Of a stretch of 64,000 nucleotides of DNA, positions 24,277-32,888 are shown one piece after another (within the stretch, counting starts at the first letter, position 1; each line of letters begins with the position of its first letter). The stretch is from NCBI RefSeq assembly GCF_025905425.1, contig NZ_CP109603.1, positions 2,206,001-2,270,000 on the forward strand, given 5' to 3'. The position numbers were made by a program, and so were the translations under genes. The notes under the pieces were generated by a model that saw only the letters and a list, made by a program, of their open reading frames with translations, did no database searches and was not told the origin of the DNA. This DNA is from Pseudomonas putida. GTDB lineage: Bacteria; Pseudomonadota; Gammaproteobacteria; Pseudomonadales; Pseudomonadaceae.

Positions 24277-25872
24277 TCAGAGTCGAGTTTTATTTTCGGC
24301 AGTGTATCCGTCAGGGGTGACACTAATTCGGTCGATATGATTTCCTGAAAGATGAATATCTATAGCGAAATATTTTTTCTTTATTGGGGTAATTGAAACC
24401 CTAACGGCTTGACTAACGAGAAAATTGTTAATTTTAATTCGGCCGCTTTCAGTCAATAGCAGCTTGTAAATGTCCATCACGCTAATTGCTGACTTGGTTG
24501 CAAGGTGCATTGAGCTGATTCTAAGGCCGACTTCATGTTGTTTAGCTTTGAGTTGATCTAACTCTTCACTGACTTCCTCAATCCTGCTCAAAACGTATTT
24601 TTGGGCGGTTTCCGAAGCTTTTTCAAGAATGGCAAAATTACTTTCTAACGCTTGTCCTTTTTGAATGACGAGCCCTGTTAATTCTTCATGCTCTTTTTCG
24701 AGGGCTTTAATGTCGTTGGATTTGGCTATTATCTGATGGAATGGGATTAGGGCCTGATAGGCAAGAAATATCTCCTCAACCCTGGCATAACGGTATCGGA
24801 CGCCTTTCCCCGGCTCGGCATAGGAACAGCGTCCAGCTAATGAGGCGGAACATACCAAATCAACATATTGACTTTTTTGTGCGTGATAACGAAAACCTGA
24901 ACCACAAGCGCAAAAGACCAAGCCCCGAAGGATATTTTTAAATTCAGCAGCCTTCCGCCCTGCAAGTTTTGGATCTTGACGCTGACTTAGCTTTGCACCA
25001 ATCCTATGGAAGTCTGATTCACTGATTACGGCGGGATAGTAATTTTTAATCTCTTTTTTAATCTGAACTGGCTTTCCTAAATCGTCCCATTCCATAGCGA
25101 TGAATGAGCCATAGATTGCAGGTTGGCGAAGAACCTTACCTATCATGCTTTCGGTGTATTTTTTTGAAAAATTTAGCTTGTTAAGTTCTTGAGCGGTAGT
25201 TCTTGCACCCATTTCAAAACAAAGTTCTGTCGCTCGCTTGACGGCCTCTGCGTGCTCGTTCAACACAAATTCGCCATCAACATAGCTAATCCAGAAGGGA
25301 CACCGCTTCGTGATTATCTGGCCGTTTTCACCCTTCAATAAGTTTCGGGCTTTGGCGTCTGAGATACGCTCTGACTTGTTACGGCTTTCATCGTTTGCCC
25401 TTTCCAGAATGTTCTGAATCAGGCTTATGTCAACGCTGCTATCTCGCTTCCGGCGAGAGTAGAGGCGGTTATCAAACAGGGTGTAAATTGCACAATCGGC
25501 TTGGATGATTGAGATTATTAGTTCAAGGGCGTCATAACCACCCATCCGGCTGATTCGGTCGAAGGATTCGACCAGCAGCAAGGCGTTGGGTAGGATCTCT
25601 TTGGCCTTGATCCGCTCCACGAACCGGGCCAACTGGCCGGATTTCAGATTCTTGCCCTTGAAGGCAGAAACGCCCAAATCCTCGTAGTGCTCGACCTGCC
25701 GAGCTTGTGGGTATTGGTCAAAAAACCGTTTGAGCTGGTCAAGCTGCCGCATCTCGCCAAACCCCAGCTTTTGGGCCTTGGATGAAAAACGGATGTAGCT
25801 ATATACGTTGATGGTTTCGTCGCCCTGGAACACCTCCGCAAAGGCTCTGGGCAAGGGGTTTGCGCTGGTCAT
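24277..25872 (-). CDS. Large serine recombinase (integrase of the element)
   Basis: 531 aa from the ATG at 25872; an in-frame ATG at 25911 lacks a ribosome-binding site. N-terminal resolvase domain with catalytic Ser in VYSYIRFSSKAQ and the Arg motif LVESFDRISRMGG; recombinase domain with CPFWISY and ARTTAQELN; zinc ribbon with CACGSGFRYH and a later CSASLAGRC; and a coiled coil (ILEKASETAQKYVLSRIEEV). This layout is that of large serine integrases. It lies about 65 bp from the right boundary, reading inward, as is usual for integrases next to attachment sites. No separate excision factor (RDF) is recognised. Confidence 0.92.
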   Translation of the reverse strand: MTSANPLPRAFAEVFQGDETINVYSYIRFSSKAQKLGFGEMRQLDQLKRFFDQYPQARQVEHYEDLGVSAFKGKNLKSGQLARFVERIKAKEILPNALLLVESFDRISRMGGYDALELIISIIQADCAIYTLFDNRLYSRRKRDSSVDISLIQNILERANDESRNKSERISDAKARNLLKGENGQIITKRCPFWISYVDGEFVLNEHAEAVKRATELCFEMGARTTAQELNKLNFSKKYTESMIGKVLRQPAIYGSFIAMEWDDLGKPVQIKKEIKNYYPAVISESDFHRIGAKLSQRQDPKLAGRKAAEFKNILRGLVFCACGSGFRYHAQKSQYVDLVCSASLAGRCSYAEPGKGVRYRYARVEEIFLAYQALIPFHQIIAKSNDIKALEKEHEELTGLVIQKGQALESNFAILEKASETAQKYVLSRIEEVSEELDQLKAKQHEVGLRISSMHLATKSAISVMDIYKLLLTESGRIKINNFLVSQAVRVSITPIKKKYFAIDIHLSGNHIDRISVTPDGYTAENKTRL

Positions 25873-25904
25873 GGATGCTCTCAACCCTTCAAGGATACTG
25901 GATG

Positions 25905-27782
25905 CTACCATTTTCTACTAAAAACACTGGTCATTGCATTCATCGGGGTACGGATTTCATGGCTCATGGTTGCCAGGAAAGTGCTCTTGGTCTGGCTGGC
26001 CTGTTCGGCATCGTCCTTGGCCTGGCGCAACTGTTCGAGCAGGCCGCGGCTCAAGGCCAGTTGGGCTTGCAGGGCGTGCTGGGCTTCGGTGCGCTGGTGG
26101 ATCAGTTTGCGCAGGTAGCTGTTCCAGAAAACCACCCCGGTCAGCAACAGGGCCGACAGCACCAGTACTTGCAGCGCCAGGGTGCGGTAGTCGCGCCAGG
26201 GGCTGTCGCTGACCAGTGTGCTGGTGCGCCAGCGGTTGATCAGTTGGTCCAGTTCTTCTGGAGGGATGCTCAGCAGCGCCTTGTCGAGAATGGCCTGCAG
26301 TTGCGGTTGGTCCGGGGCTACGGCGAATGCCGCGATGGCCGGGCTGTCGTCCAGCACACTGGCGATACGCAGCCGGTCCTTGAATACATGGTTGATGTAG
26401 TAGGTGGCGTTGATGTGGTTGCTCAATGCAACGTCGGCGGCGCCATTGGCCACCGCCTCCATGAGCCCGAGGGGGTTGTCCACTTCCACCATTTTGGCGT
26501 GCGGGTAGCGGCGCACGAGTTCTGCCTGCTGCGGCGAGCCGCGAACCAAGGCTACGCGCTGGCCGTCGAGGGCTTTGGCCTGCGCCGATGATGTTGCATC
26601 GTTACGGGTGACCAACACCCGTGGGCTGACCAGGTAGGGGCGGGTAAAACGCAATTGCTTGGCGCGTTCTGCGCCGTAGCCCAGAGCGCCGATCATCTGC
26701 GCGTCACCACGTGCCAGGCGGTCGACCATCACCTGCGCCGACTGGCTCTCGATGGGCTTGAAATGCAACCCCGTGCGCAGGGATATCTGCTTGAGCAGTT
26801 CCAGCGTGATGCCGCTGGTGCGGTGCTGTGTGTCGTTGAAGGTCAGCGGCGCGAGTGAGGTGTTGATCAGCACCTTGACGGTGGGGTTGCGGGCTATCCA
26901 GTCCTCTTCTTCAGCGGTCAGCGCCGTCAGGTGGCGCTCCAGCAGCAGGCTGGTGTTACCGCTGGTCCAGCGGCGTAGGATGGTCAGGCGCTCGCTTTCG
27001 GTGATTCTGGCCAAGGCCTTGTCGACCAGGCCCAGCAAGCGTTGGTTGTCGTTGGCCAGGGCAAACGCAAAGATACCGGGCGCCACCTTGCAGAAATGGT
27101 CGATCTTCACCGTGCCCTGGTAGCTCTTGCCGATCAGAAAGTCGGTGCTGATGGCATCGCCCAGGTAGGCGTCGGCCTCGCCCAGCTCGACGGCGGCAAG
27201 GCCTGCCAGGGTTGAGCGGTACAGGCTCAATTGCGCCTTGGGGTAGAGCGCGCGCACGGTATTGGCGGGCAGGTAATGATCGACCATGGCCAGGCGCAGG
27301 CCGTTCAGGTCTGGGGTGGCTTTCAGCGAGCGGCCTTCGCGGGTGACGATGACCGGCAAGTCGTCGGCGTAGGGCTCGCTGAGGCCTAGCTGGGCGTCGG
27401 CCGCCTCGAAGCCGTTGGAGCTGCCCAATAGGTCAATGTGGCCGTCCCGCAGTGCCGCAATGGCTTCGTGGCGGTTGTCGAACCGCCGGACTTCGATCGG
27501 GATGCCGAGTTGTTCGGCGATGATGCCTGCATAGTCGGCGCTCAGGCCTTCGTAGTCACGTTGGCTGATGTTGATCTCGAAGGGCGGGTAATCAGGCCGC
27601 GAGCTGCCCAGCACCAGGTGGCCGCGCCGCTGCAGCCATTGGCGGTCCTGGTCGTCCAGTTGCATGGGCGCTGCGGCGCTGATCGAGCGCGCGAGCAACT
27701 GCCGTGGTTCGCTGTCGGCAAACACGCCGGTGGAGCCGGCCAGGCCGATGATCAGCAGGATGCTCGCCAGCAGGCGCTTCAT
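25905..27782 (-). pseudogene. 5' half of the split BvgS-like hybrid sensor kinase
   Basis: The first ~616 codons are native: signal/TM (1-22), two tandem SBP3-type periplasmic sensor domains (about 50-275 and 300-515, e.g. GYGAERAKQLRFTRPYLVSPR), TM at about 535-556, a short coiled linker, and HisKA with FLATMSHEIRTPMNA. After the insertion point the frame reads 10 element-encoded residues (MTSVFSRKW) and stops. The phospho-acceptor His is present but the ATPase, receiver and Hpt domains are on the other side of the element, so the kinase must be inactive while the element is integrated. It starts 11 bp after the response regulator gene. Confidence 0.93.
25912..25960. other. attR: right attachment site of the integrated element
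   Basis: Element sequence with TTTCTAC at 25912-25918 meets kinase sequence (TTCATCGGGG) at GCA 25936-25938. Element end TCATTGCA joined to the left end ATGA gives the palindrome TCATTGCAATGA in the circle. Confidence 0.8.
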
Positions 27783-27793
27783 GGCAACCTGGC

Positions 27794-28408
27794 TCAGTTG
27801 ACGCTGTTGCGCTTGGCCAGATCGACCATTTCCACCAACGACTCGGTCTTGAGCTTCTCCATGATGCGGCCCCGATAGGTGCTGATGGTTTTGGCGCTGA
27901 GGTTCATGCAGGTGCCGATGTTCTTGTTGTTTTCACCGCGAGCAAGGCGTCGCAGCACTTCCATTTCGCGGTTGGACAGGCTGCCCAGGCGTGTTGGTTC
28001 GCTTTCCAGCGAATTGCTGTTGACCGACATCTGCGGGAAGGTCGAATAGCCTTTGACCAGGGCTTTGAGTGCAAACAGCAGGGCCTCATGGTCTTCGTCC
28101 TTGGTGACGAAGGCACCGATGCCGGCATCCAGGCAGCGTCTTACGTACAGGTCGGTGGCTTGCCCGGTCAGCACCATGATCTTGGGCACTGGCTCCAGAC
28201 ACTGAAGCCGTTTGATGACCTCCATGCCGTCCAGGCCGGGTAGTCCGATGTCCAGCAGAACGACGTCCGGGCGCAGTTCGCGCGCCACCTGGGCCACCTC
28301 ATTGCCATTGCCGACTTCGCCAACGACGTGAAAACGCTCCCGCTCAAGCAGCAGGCGCAAGGACAGTCGGACAATAGGGTGGTCGTCGACGATCAGGACG
28401 GTTGTCAT
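27794..28408 (-). CDS. LuxR/NarL-family response regulator, partner of the split kinase
   Basis: 204 aa from the ATG at 28408 (AGGAG upstream); 14 further codons upstream are open but have no site. Receiver domain with VDDHP and phospho-acceptor Asp in VVLLDIGLPGLDG; C-terminal LuxR helix-turn-helix (LSNREMEVLRRLARGENNKNIG ... LSAKTISTYRGRIMEKL). This BvgA/EvgA-like regulator is first in the operon with the kinase that the element interrupts, so in this strain it may lack its phosphate donor. Confidence 0.92.
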   Translation of the reverse strand: MTTVLIVDDHPIVRLSLRLLLERERFHVVGEVGNGNEVAQVARELRPDVVLLDIGLPGLDGMEVIKRLQCLEPVPKIMVLTGQATDLYVRRCLDAGIGAFVTKDEDHEALLFALKALVKGYSTFPQMSVNSNSLESEPTRLGSLSNREMEVLRRLARGENNKNIGTCMNLSAKTISTYRGRIMEKLKTESLVEMVDLAKRNSVN

Positions 28409-28630
28409 CAAGAAAACTCCTGTAGGGATGTGGTCCGCTTCCTGGAACACTCAGGAATACGTCTGCAAGTGGGTTTATCGGAAGCGCTGCAAGATACGAC
28501 CATTCCCCAGGTTTGGTAATGCCGAGTATAGAGTTGTTGATTAACCCTGTGCGAGTTGTTGAAAATTCCTACAAAAAACAGGGATAGACACCGCCCGCTC
28601 GACGTGGCGATGCCTATTTTCGCAAGGCCG

Positions 28631-28873
28631 CTACGCGCAGTCGGTGTGGGATTTGAGCACGCGCAGGGTCGAGGCGGGGTTGTTGGCCAGCGCTTGGCCG
28701 ACCCGTGTCGGGCGTGTCAGCAACTGGCCAGAACAGTTCGGGCAGCGGCCGTGCAGGCGGGTGTCGGCACAGGTACGGCAGAACGTGCATTCGAACGAGC
28801 AGATCAACGCGTCCGGGCTATCGCCCGGCAGGTCGGCGTCGCAACACTCACAATTGGGTCGTAGCTCCAGCAT
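28631..28873 (-). CDS. DUF1272 small zinc-ribbon protein
   Basis: 80 aa from the ATG at 28873, chosen because AGGAG lies eight bases upstream (another ATG at 28879 is too close to it). LELRPNCECCDADLPGDSPD and FECTFCRTCADTRLHGRCPNC give four Cys pairs, consistent with zinc binding. This conserved family has no established function. It is followed downstream by no close partner; the next upstream gene cobM ends 66 bp away on the same strand. Confidence 0.85.
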   Translation of the reverse strand: MLELRPNCECCDADLPGDSPDALICSFECTFCRTCADTRLHGRCPNCSGQLLTRPTRVGQALANNPASTLRVLKSHTDCA

Positions 28874-28939
28874 TGGCATGGCTCCTGTTTGCACACGGGA
28901 GCCTGGAGTCTGCTACGCCAGTGCCAAGGCTGGCAATGC

Positions 28940-29692
28940 TCAGTCGCCAGGGCGATAGAGGTGCGCGTGCCCGGCTCGGTACAGGGCCGACTCGGCGAAC
29001 GGCGTGTCCCCCAGCACATGGCCCACGAGTATCAGCGCGGTACGGCGAAAATCCTTCAACGCCACGCGTTCGACGATATCGTCAAGGGTGCCGCGCACCC
29101 AATCCTGGTCCGGCCAGGTGGCGCGATGGACGACGGCAACCGGGCATTGCGGGCCATAGTGGGGTAACAGTTCACTGACAATACGCGGCAGGTGCTTCAC
29201 GCCCAGGTGGATGGCCAAGGTGCTGCCATGGCGCGCCAGATCGCCCAGTTGCTCGCCAGGCGGCATCGGCGAGGTGTCGCCAAAGCGGGTGAGAATCACG
29301 GTTTGCGACACTTGCGGCAGGGTCAGCTCGCAGCCCAGCAGGGCCGCACTGGCGGCGGTGGCGGTGACGCCCGGGATGATCTGATAATCGATGCCCAGCT
29401 CACGCAGGTGGCGGATCTGCTCGCCGATCGCGCCATATAGGCTGGGGTCGCCGCTGTGGACGCGGGCCACGTCCTGGCCTTGTGCGTGTGCCGTGCGCAT
29501 GGCGCTGATGATCTGCTCCAGGTGCAGTTCGGCGCTGTTGATCACGGTCTCGGCCTGGTGCCCTTCGAGCACGGCAGCGGGTACCAGGGAGCCGGCGTAG
29601 ATGATTACCGGGCACTGGCGGATCAAGCGCTGGCCCTTGACCGTGATCAGTTCCGGATCGCCGGGGCCGGCGCCGATGAAGTAGACCGTCAT
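28940..29692 (-). CDS. cobM: Precorrin-4 C11-methyltransferase
   Basis: 250 aa from the ATG at 29692. Tetrapyrrole methylase fold with the SAM-binding N terminus TVYFIGAGPGDPELITVKG, then YAGSLVP, VARVHSGDPSLYGAIGEQ, IIPGVTATAASAALLG and CPVAVVHRATWPDQ. It methylates C11 of precorrin-4 in aerobic cobalamin synthesis. It is last in the cbtB-cbtA-cobE-cobM set, 32 bp after cobE, and so is probably under the cobalamin riboswitch upstream of cbtB. Confidence 0.94.
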   Translation of the reverse strand: MTVYFIGAGPGDPELITVKGQRLIRQCPVIIYAGSLVPAAVLEGHQAETVINSAELHLEQIISAMRTAHAQGQDVARVHSGDPSLYGAIGEQIRHLRELGIDYQIIPGVTATAASAALLGCELTLPQVSQTVILTRFGDTSPMPPGEQLGDLARHGSTLAIHLGVKHLPRIVSELLPHYGPQCPVAVVHRATWPDQDWVRGTLDDIVERVALKDFRRTALILVGHVLGDTPFAESALYRAGHAHLYRPGD

Positions 29693-29724
29693 GGAAAGTC
29701 CTTGCAATAAAAGGGATGCGGCGA

Positions 29725-30135
29725 TTATCGCCCGCAGGCCAGGGCGAGGGTAGCCGGGCCGAGCACCTGGCGTGTAACCCGCAGCTTGGCAGTGCCAAGG
29801 TGCTGGCTGGCCATGGCCAACGCCGCGCTTTCTGCGACGCCCCAGCAACCGCTGTGCGCGTGGGCGACGGCCGAGCGATGGCTGAGCAGGGGCTCAAAGG
29901 GCAGCAGTTGCCGGGCATCGTACAGCAGCAGCGGCAGGCCAAAGCGTTTGGCAAGTTCCTGCAGGCCGGGTTCGTCGGCCTTCAAGGTGATGCTGGCGAT
30001 ACCGCGCAGTGCAGACAGCGCCAGACCATGGTCATTCAAGGCCTGGCGCAGCAGGGTTTCGAGGGTGTCCGCCGGGCAGCCCCGGCGGCAGCCGAAGCCG
30101 GCGTACAGCGCCGGCATCGAGGGGTGCAGCGCCAT
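29725..30135 (-). CDS. cobE: Cobalamin biosynthesis protein CobE (CbiG C-terminal-like)
   Basis: 136 aa from the ATG at 30135, which overlaps the cbtA stop (TGATG). The sequence MPALYAGFGCRRGCPADTLETLL, ASITLKADEPGLQELAKRFGLPL and AESAALAMA fits the small CobE/CbiG C-terminal domain family. Start at 30165 is possible but would overlap cbtA by 31 bases. The exact step is not settled for this family; context supports a role in corrin ring synthesis. Confidence 0.88.
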   Translation of the reverse strand: MALHPSMPALYAGFGCRRGCPADTLETLLRQALNDHGLALSALRGIASITLKADEPGLQELAKRFGLPLLLYDARQLLPFEPLLSHRSAVAHAHSGCWGVAESAALAMASQHLGTAKLRVTRQVLGPATLALACGR

Positions 30136-30818
30136 CAAGCCTGGCTGGAGCGGCGGTACAGCCACGCGCTAAGCAGGCCCAGGGCCACCCAGAAGGCCGC
30201 GTTGGTCAGCCAGGAGGCAATCTTGAATTGGGCTTCCAGGGCCTCGGGGGCGAGGCTTTGATGAACCTCGGGTTGCGGTGCACCAAACACATGCGGCAGT
30301 ACCAGCAACACGGCGCCCAGCGCCTTCAGCAGCCAGTGGCGGGCAAACACCAACAGCGCCAGGCCTAGGGCGGTGGTACTTGCGGTGCCGACCCACCAAG
30401 CTTGGCGTTGCCCCAGGTCGGCGGCAGCGGTGCCCGGTAGCTCAGGCGGCAGGCCCAGGGTAGGCGCCAGGCAGAACACGGCAAACCCCGCCAGGCCCCA
30501 CAAGGCGCCGGTGCCCACGCGCTTCGGCTCACGCAGGCTGTACAAGGCGACGAGTATCAGCGCGAAGCCGACTGCGACCACCAGGTTGCCACCGGTGGTG
30601 GACAGGATGCGCTGCCAGCCATCCTCAGGCGACCAGGCTTCTTCGCTGTGTTCATGGGCACCAGCGCCGTGCTCATGATGCTCGGCGGCCGGTGCGGCGG
30701 ACTCGTAGGTTTCCGCTTCAAGAATCAATGGAGCAACCCAGAAGCTTTGCAGCAGGGTCAACAGCAAGGCGGCAAGCAGCCCGCTGAAGCCCGCGGTACG
30801 GGCAATGCGCGTGATCAT
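30135..30818 (-). CDS. cbtA: Cobalt transporter subunit CbtA
   Basis: 227 aa with about five to six membrane segments and a His-rich loop (AAEHHEHGAGAHEHSEE, about residues 44-60) that can bind Co2+. Family motifs include FWVAPLILEAETYE and GFALILVALYSL, with APTLGLPPELPG further on. It is predicted to import cobalt for cobalamin synthesis together with CbtB, whose gene ends 9 bp upstream. Overlaps cobE by one base. Confidence 0.9.
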   Translation of the reverse strand: MITRIARTAGFSGLLAALLLTLLQSFWVAPLILEAETYESAAPAAEHHEHGAGAHEHSEEAWSPEDGWQRILSTTGGNLVVAVGFALILVALYSLREPKRVGTGALWGLAGFAVFCLAPTLGLPPELPGTAAADLGQRQAWWVGTASTTALGLALLVFARHWLLKALGAVLLVLPHVFGAPQPEVHQSLAPEALEAQFKIASWLTNAAFWVALGLLSAWLYRRSSQA

Positions 30819-30827
30819 GGGGCGTAC

Positions 30828-31013
30828 TCAGTGGCAGGGGAAGGCGGCGCTGTGACGGGTGTCGTGGGCCGCATTGTGGACGGCCTCGATGTGCGAGAAG
30901 CCGGCAAAATAGACCAGGCACAGGCCCAGCAGGCTGGCGCCGACGGCGATGACGACACGCTGACTGAGGGTGACGGGGGTGGCAATGCTGTGTTTGGCGC
31001 TGGTGACGGGCAT
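30828..31013 (-). CDS. cbtB: Cobalt transporter subunit CbtB
   Basis: 61 aa: one membrane segment (RVVIAVGASLLGLCLVYFAG) and a C-terminal His motif (EAVHNAAHDTRHSAAFPCH) that binds cobalt. This is the standard CbtB layout. It is the first gene after the cobalamin riboswitch and so is expected to be shut off by adenosylcobalamin. Confidence 0.9.
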   Translation of the reverse strand: MPVTSAKHSIATPVTLSQRVVIAVGASLLGLCLVYFAGFSHIEAVHNAAHDTRHSAAFPCH

Positions 31014-31119
31014 GACGCGTTCCTCTGCTTTTTGTGGGCAACGGGCAAGCGCGGCAGCCCCGAACGTGATCCGCCCAGGGGAATGCGACAGCGCCCGCCC
31101 ACCGCGGGGTGTTCATGAA

Positions 31120-31315
31120 CGCCAGGCCGGTCTCCGGGCTCACGAGGAGGAGCAGGGCTCCTGAAAAGCGCCCCTTCCCATACCAGATGACGCGGCACAG
31201 TGGTCTAGACGCTTCGCTCGCTTACCGTTGCGGGGGCAGCACCGGCTTTGTCGTGCCCTGGTCGAGGGCTTGCGACGCACCGATTTCCCGTTTCACCCCC
31301 TGAGGGGCACCTGAA
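31120..31315 (-). promoter_or_regulatory. Cobalamin riboswitch
   Basis: Read on the minus strand: GGTGCCCCTCAGGGGGTGAA, then AACGGGAA, GGTGCTGCCCCCGCAACGGT (B12 box) and AGCCCGGAGACCGGCC, in the order of the B12-element consensus. It ends about 105 bp before cbtB. It should repress the cbtBA-cobE-cobM operon when cobalamin is abundant. Confidence 0.95.
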
Positions 31316-31423
31316 CGCGAGGCATTAGGAGACCACGAGGCAGGTTTTCCGTCAATTGCACAGCGGTATGCGCGTGAAAAGTATTTCAGAAATTGTAGGC
31401 CAGCAATTTTCGGGTTTTGCAGT

Positions 31424-31469
31424 GCCTGTGAGCTCGAGCGCCGCCCGCTCGGCGCTTGAGCTCACAGGC
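31424..31469. terminator. Strong hairpin after the LLM monooxygenase gene
   Basis: GCCTGTGAGCTC and GAGCTCACAGGC form a perfect 12-bp stem, extended by AGCG/CGCT. It sits 22 bp past the stop of the minus-strand LLM gene, and between it and the riboswitch. No T-run, so termination is inferred. The rest of 31316-31491 shows nothing else. Confidence 0.5.
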
Positions 31470-31491
31470 GGCAAAAGAGTCCCGCCATGCC

Positions 31492-32592
31492 CTAAGCTGT
31501 CCGCGCGCTACGCCCAGCCTCCCGCTGCGCCACCAACCCGCGAATCCGTGGAATCAGTTCCTGCCCATACTCCACCGCATCGCGCAACTGATCGAACCCG
31601 CGGAACAGGAAGGTGCTAACCCCCAGCTCGTAGTACGCCAGTGCCGCCTCAGCCACCTGGTCCGCTGTCCCTACCAGCGACGTCGAGTTGCCCGCACCGC
31701 CGCCCAAAGCGGCAATCTCGGTCCACAGCCGGGTGTCATGCACCTTGCGCTGGCTGGCCAGTTGCACCAGGCGCTCTGAGCCGGCGTTGCTTTTGCCAAA
31801 GTTCTTCTCGCGGCGGTTGCCCTGGCGGATGCCGATGCGCGTCTGGGCATCGGCCAGAATGCGTTCGGCGCGGGCCCAGGCTTCTTCCTCGGTAGCCCCC
31901 AGAATCGGCCGCAGCGAAAGGCTGAAGCGAATGTGCTGTTCACGCCCATAACGGGCTGCAGCCTTGCGCACCTTGGCAATACGCTCGCGAACCTGCTCCA
32001 GCGGCTCGCCCCACATCATGTAGACGTCGGCATGCTTGGCGGCCACTTCGACTGCGGCGTCTGACGCGCCGGAGAAGTAGATTGGCAAATGCTGCACCGG
32101 TTTGACCAAGGTCAGGTTGTCTTCGACACGGTAGTGAATGCCCTGGTGATCGAAGGGCTCTTGGCGGGTCCAGGTGTTGCGCAGTACCTGCAGGTATTCA
32201 TCGGTGCGGGCATAACGGGCCTCCTTGTCGAGGAAGTCGCCATCGCGCTGCAGGTCGCCGCTGTCGCCGCCGGTGATGACATTGATCGAGGCCCGGCCCT
32301 GGCTCAGCTGGTCAAGGGTGGCGAACTGGCGAGCGGCGAACGTTGGCGCCTGGAAGCCCGGGCGGTGGGCGACCAGCAGGCCGATGCGCTCGGTAAGCGC
32401 TGCCACGTAGCTGGCCAGGATCATCGAGTCTGGCGCACTGGTGTTGACCGCCAGCAATGCCTTGTCGAAGCCGCCATATTCCTGGGCCTGGGAGAAGGCC
32501 TTGATAAACTCCAGATCAACCAGCGGGCCACGTGGTGCCTGGGATTCGCTGCTTTCCTGCGGGCCGATGAGGCCGATGAATTCGAGGCTCAT
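31492..32592 (-). CDS. LLM-class FMN-dependent alkanesulfonate monooxygenase-like protein
   Basis: 366 aa from the ATG at 32592 (AGGAG upstream). SsuD-like luciferase fold: FDKALLAVNTSAPDSMILAS, TERIGLLVAHRPGFQAPTFAARQ, GRASINVITGGDSGD, RYARTDEYLQVLRNTW and VYMMWGEPLEQVRERI. Such enzymes use FMNH2 and O2 to cleave C-S bonds of sulfonates. The substrate is unknown. It lies in a sulfur-type catabolic neighbourhood but is separated from it by the Rhs gene and the ABC scar. The 296-bp upstream region (32593-32888) is AT-rich and otherwise empty. Confidence 0.88.
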   Translation of the reverse strand: MSLEFIGLIGPQESSESQAPRGPLVDLEFIKAFSQAQEYGGFDKALLAVNTSAPDSMILASYVAALTERIGLLVAHRPGFQAPTFAARQFATLDQLSQGRASINVITGGDSGDLQRDGDFLDKEARYARTDEYLQVLRNTWTRQEPFDHQGIHYRVEDNLTLVKPVQHLPIYFSGASDAAVEVAAKHADVYMMWGEPLEQVRERIAKVRKAAARYGREQHIRFSLSLRPILGATEEEAWARAERILADAQTRIGIRQGNRREKNFGKSNAGSERLVQLASQRKVHDTRLWTEIAALGGGAGNSTSLVGTADQVAEAALAYYELGVSTFLFRGFDQLRDAVEYGQELIPRIRGLVAQREAGRSARTA

Positions 32593-32888
32593 GGGTGAAA
32601 CTCCTGTGTTGTGAATGTGCGAGCGGGGCCGCGACAGGAGCACTGCGTGATGCAGGGGTAGGCTGCCTGGCGGGGCGATGGTAGACAGCCTCCGCCAGGT
32701 GTGGGGTCGGTTTTGATGGGTAGACCTTAGCGTGGGGTGGGTGGGGTTGGGAAAGGCTTTGTGGCTCTATGCTAATATTATTTAATGGTATTTAGCTTCA
32801 TGTATTGATGCATAATTTGCATTTTAGATTGCATCGAATGCTGCAGAGTAAACCCGTTCATTGGGGACGTTCTTAATGCTGTCTTCAA

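Larger units (their letters stand above)
13137..25938. mobile_element. 12.8-kb integrative mobilizable element (integrated plasmid) inserted in a sensor kinase gene
   Basis: An AT-rich block with a sharp start and end inside one kinase gene. It carries a large serine recombinase at its right end, a plasmid-type replication protein, a relaxase-like protein, an XRE regulator and mostly exported or membrane cargo. The outer flanks join to restore the kinase reading frame with only three shared bases (GCA), as expected for serine-recombinase integration, which does not create long direct repeats. No conjugation ATPase, coupling protein or phage capsid gene was found, so transfer would need a helper. 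Codon use and base composition differ clearly from the flanks. Confidence 0.88.

Noticed and set aside
13800..25900. Filamentous or tailed prophage as the explanation for the inserted DNA
   Set aside because: No Zot-like ATPase, capsid, terminase, portal or lysis genes; rep, relaxase-like and serine recombinase fit an integrated mobilizable plasmid better.
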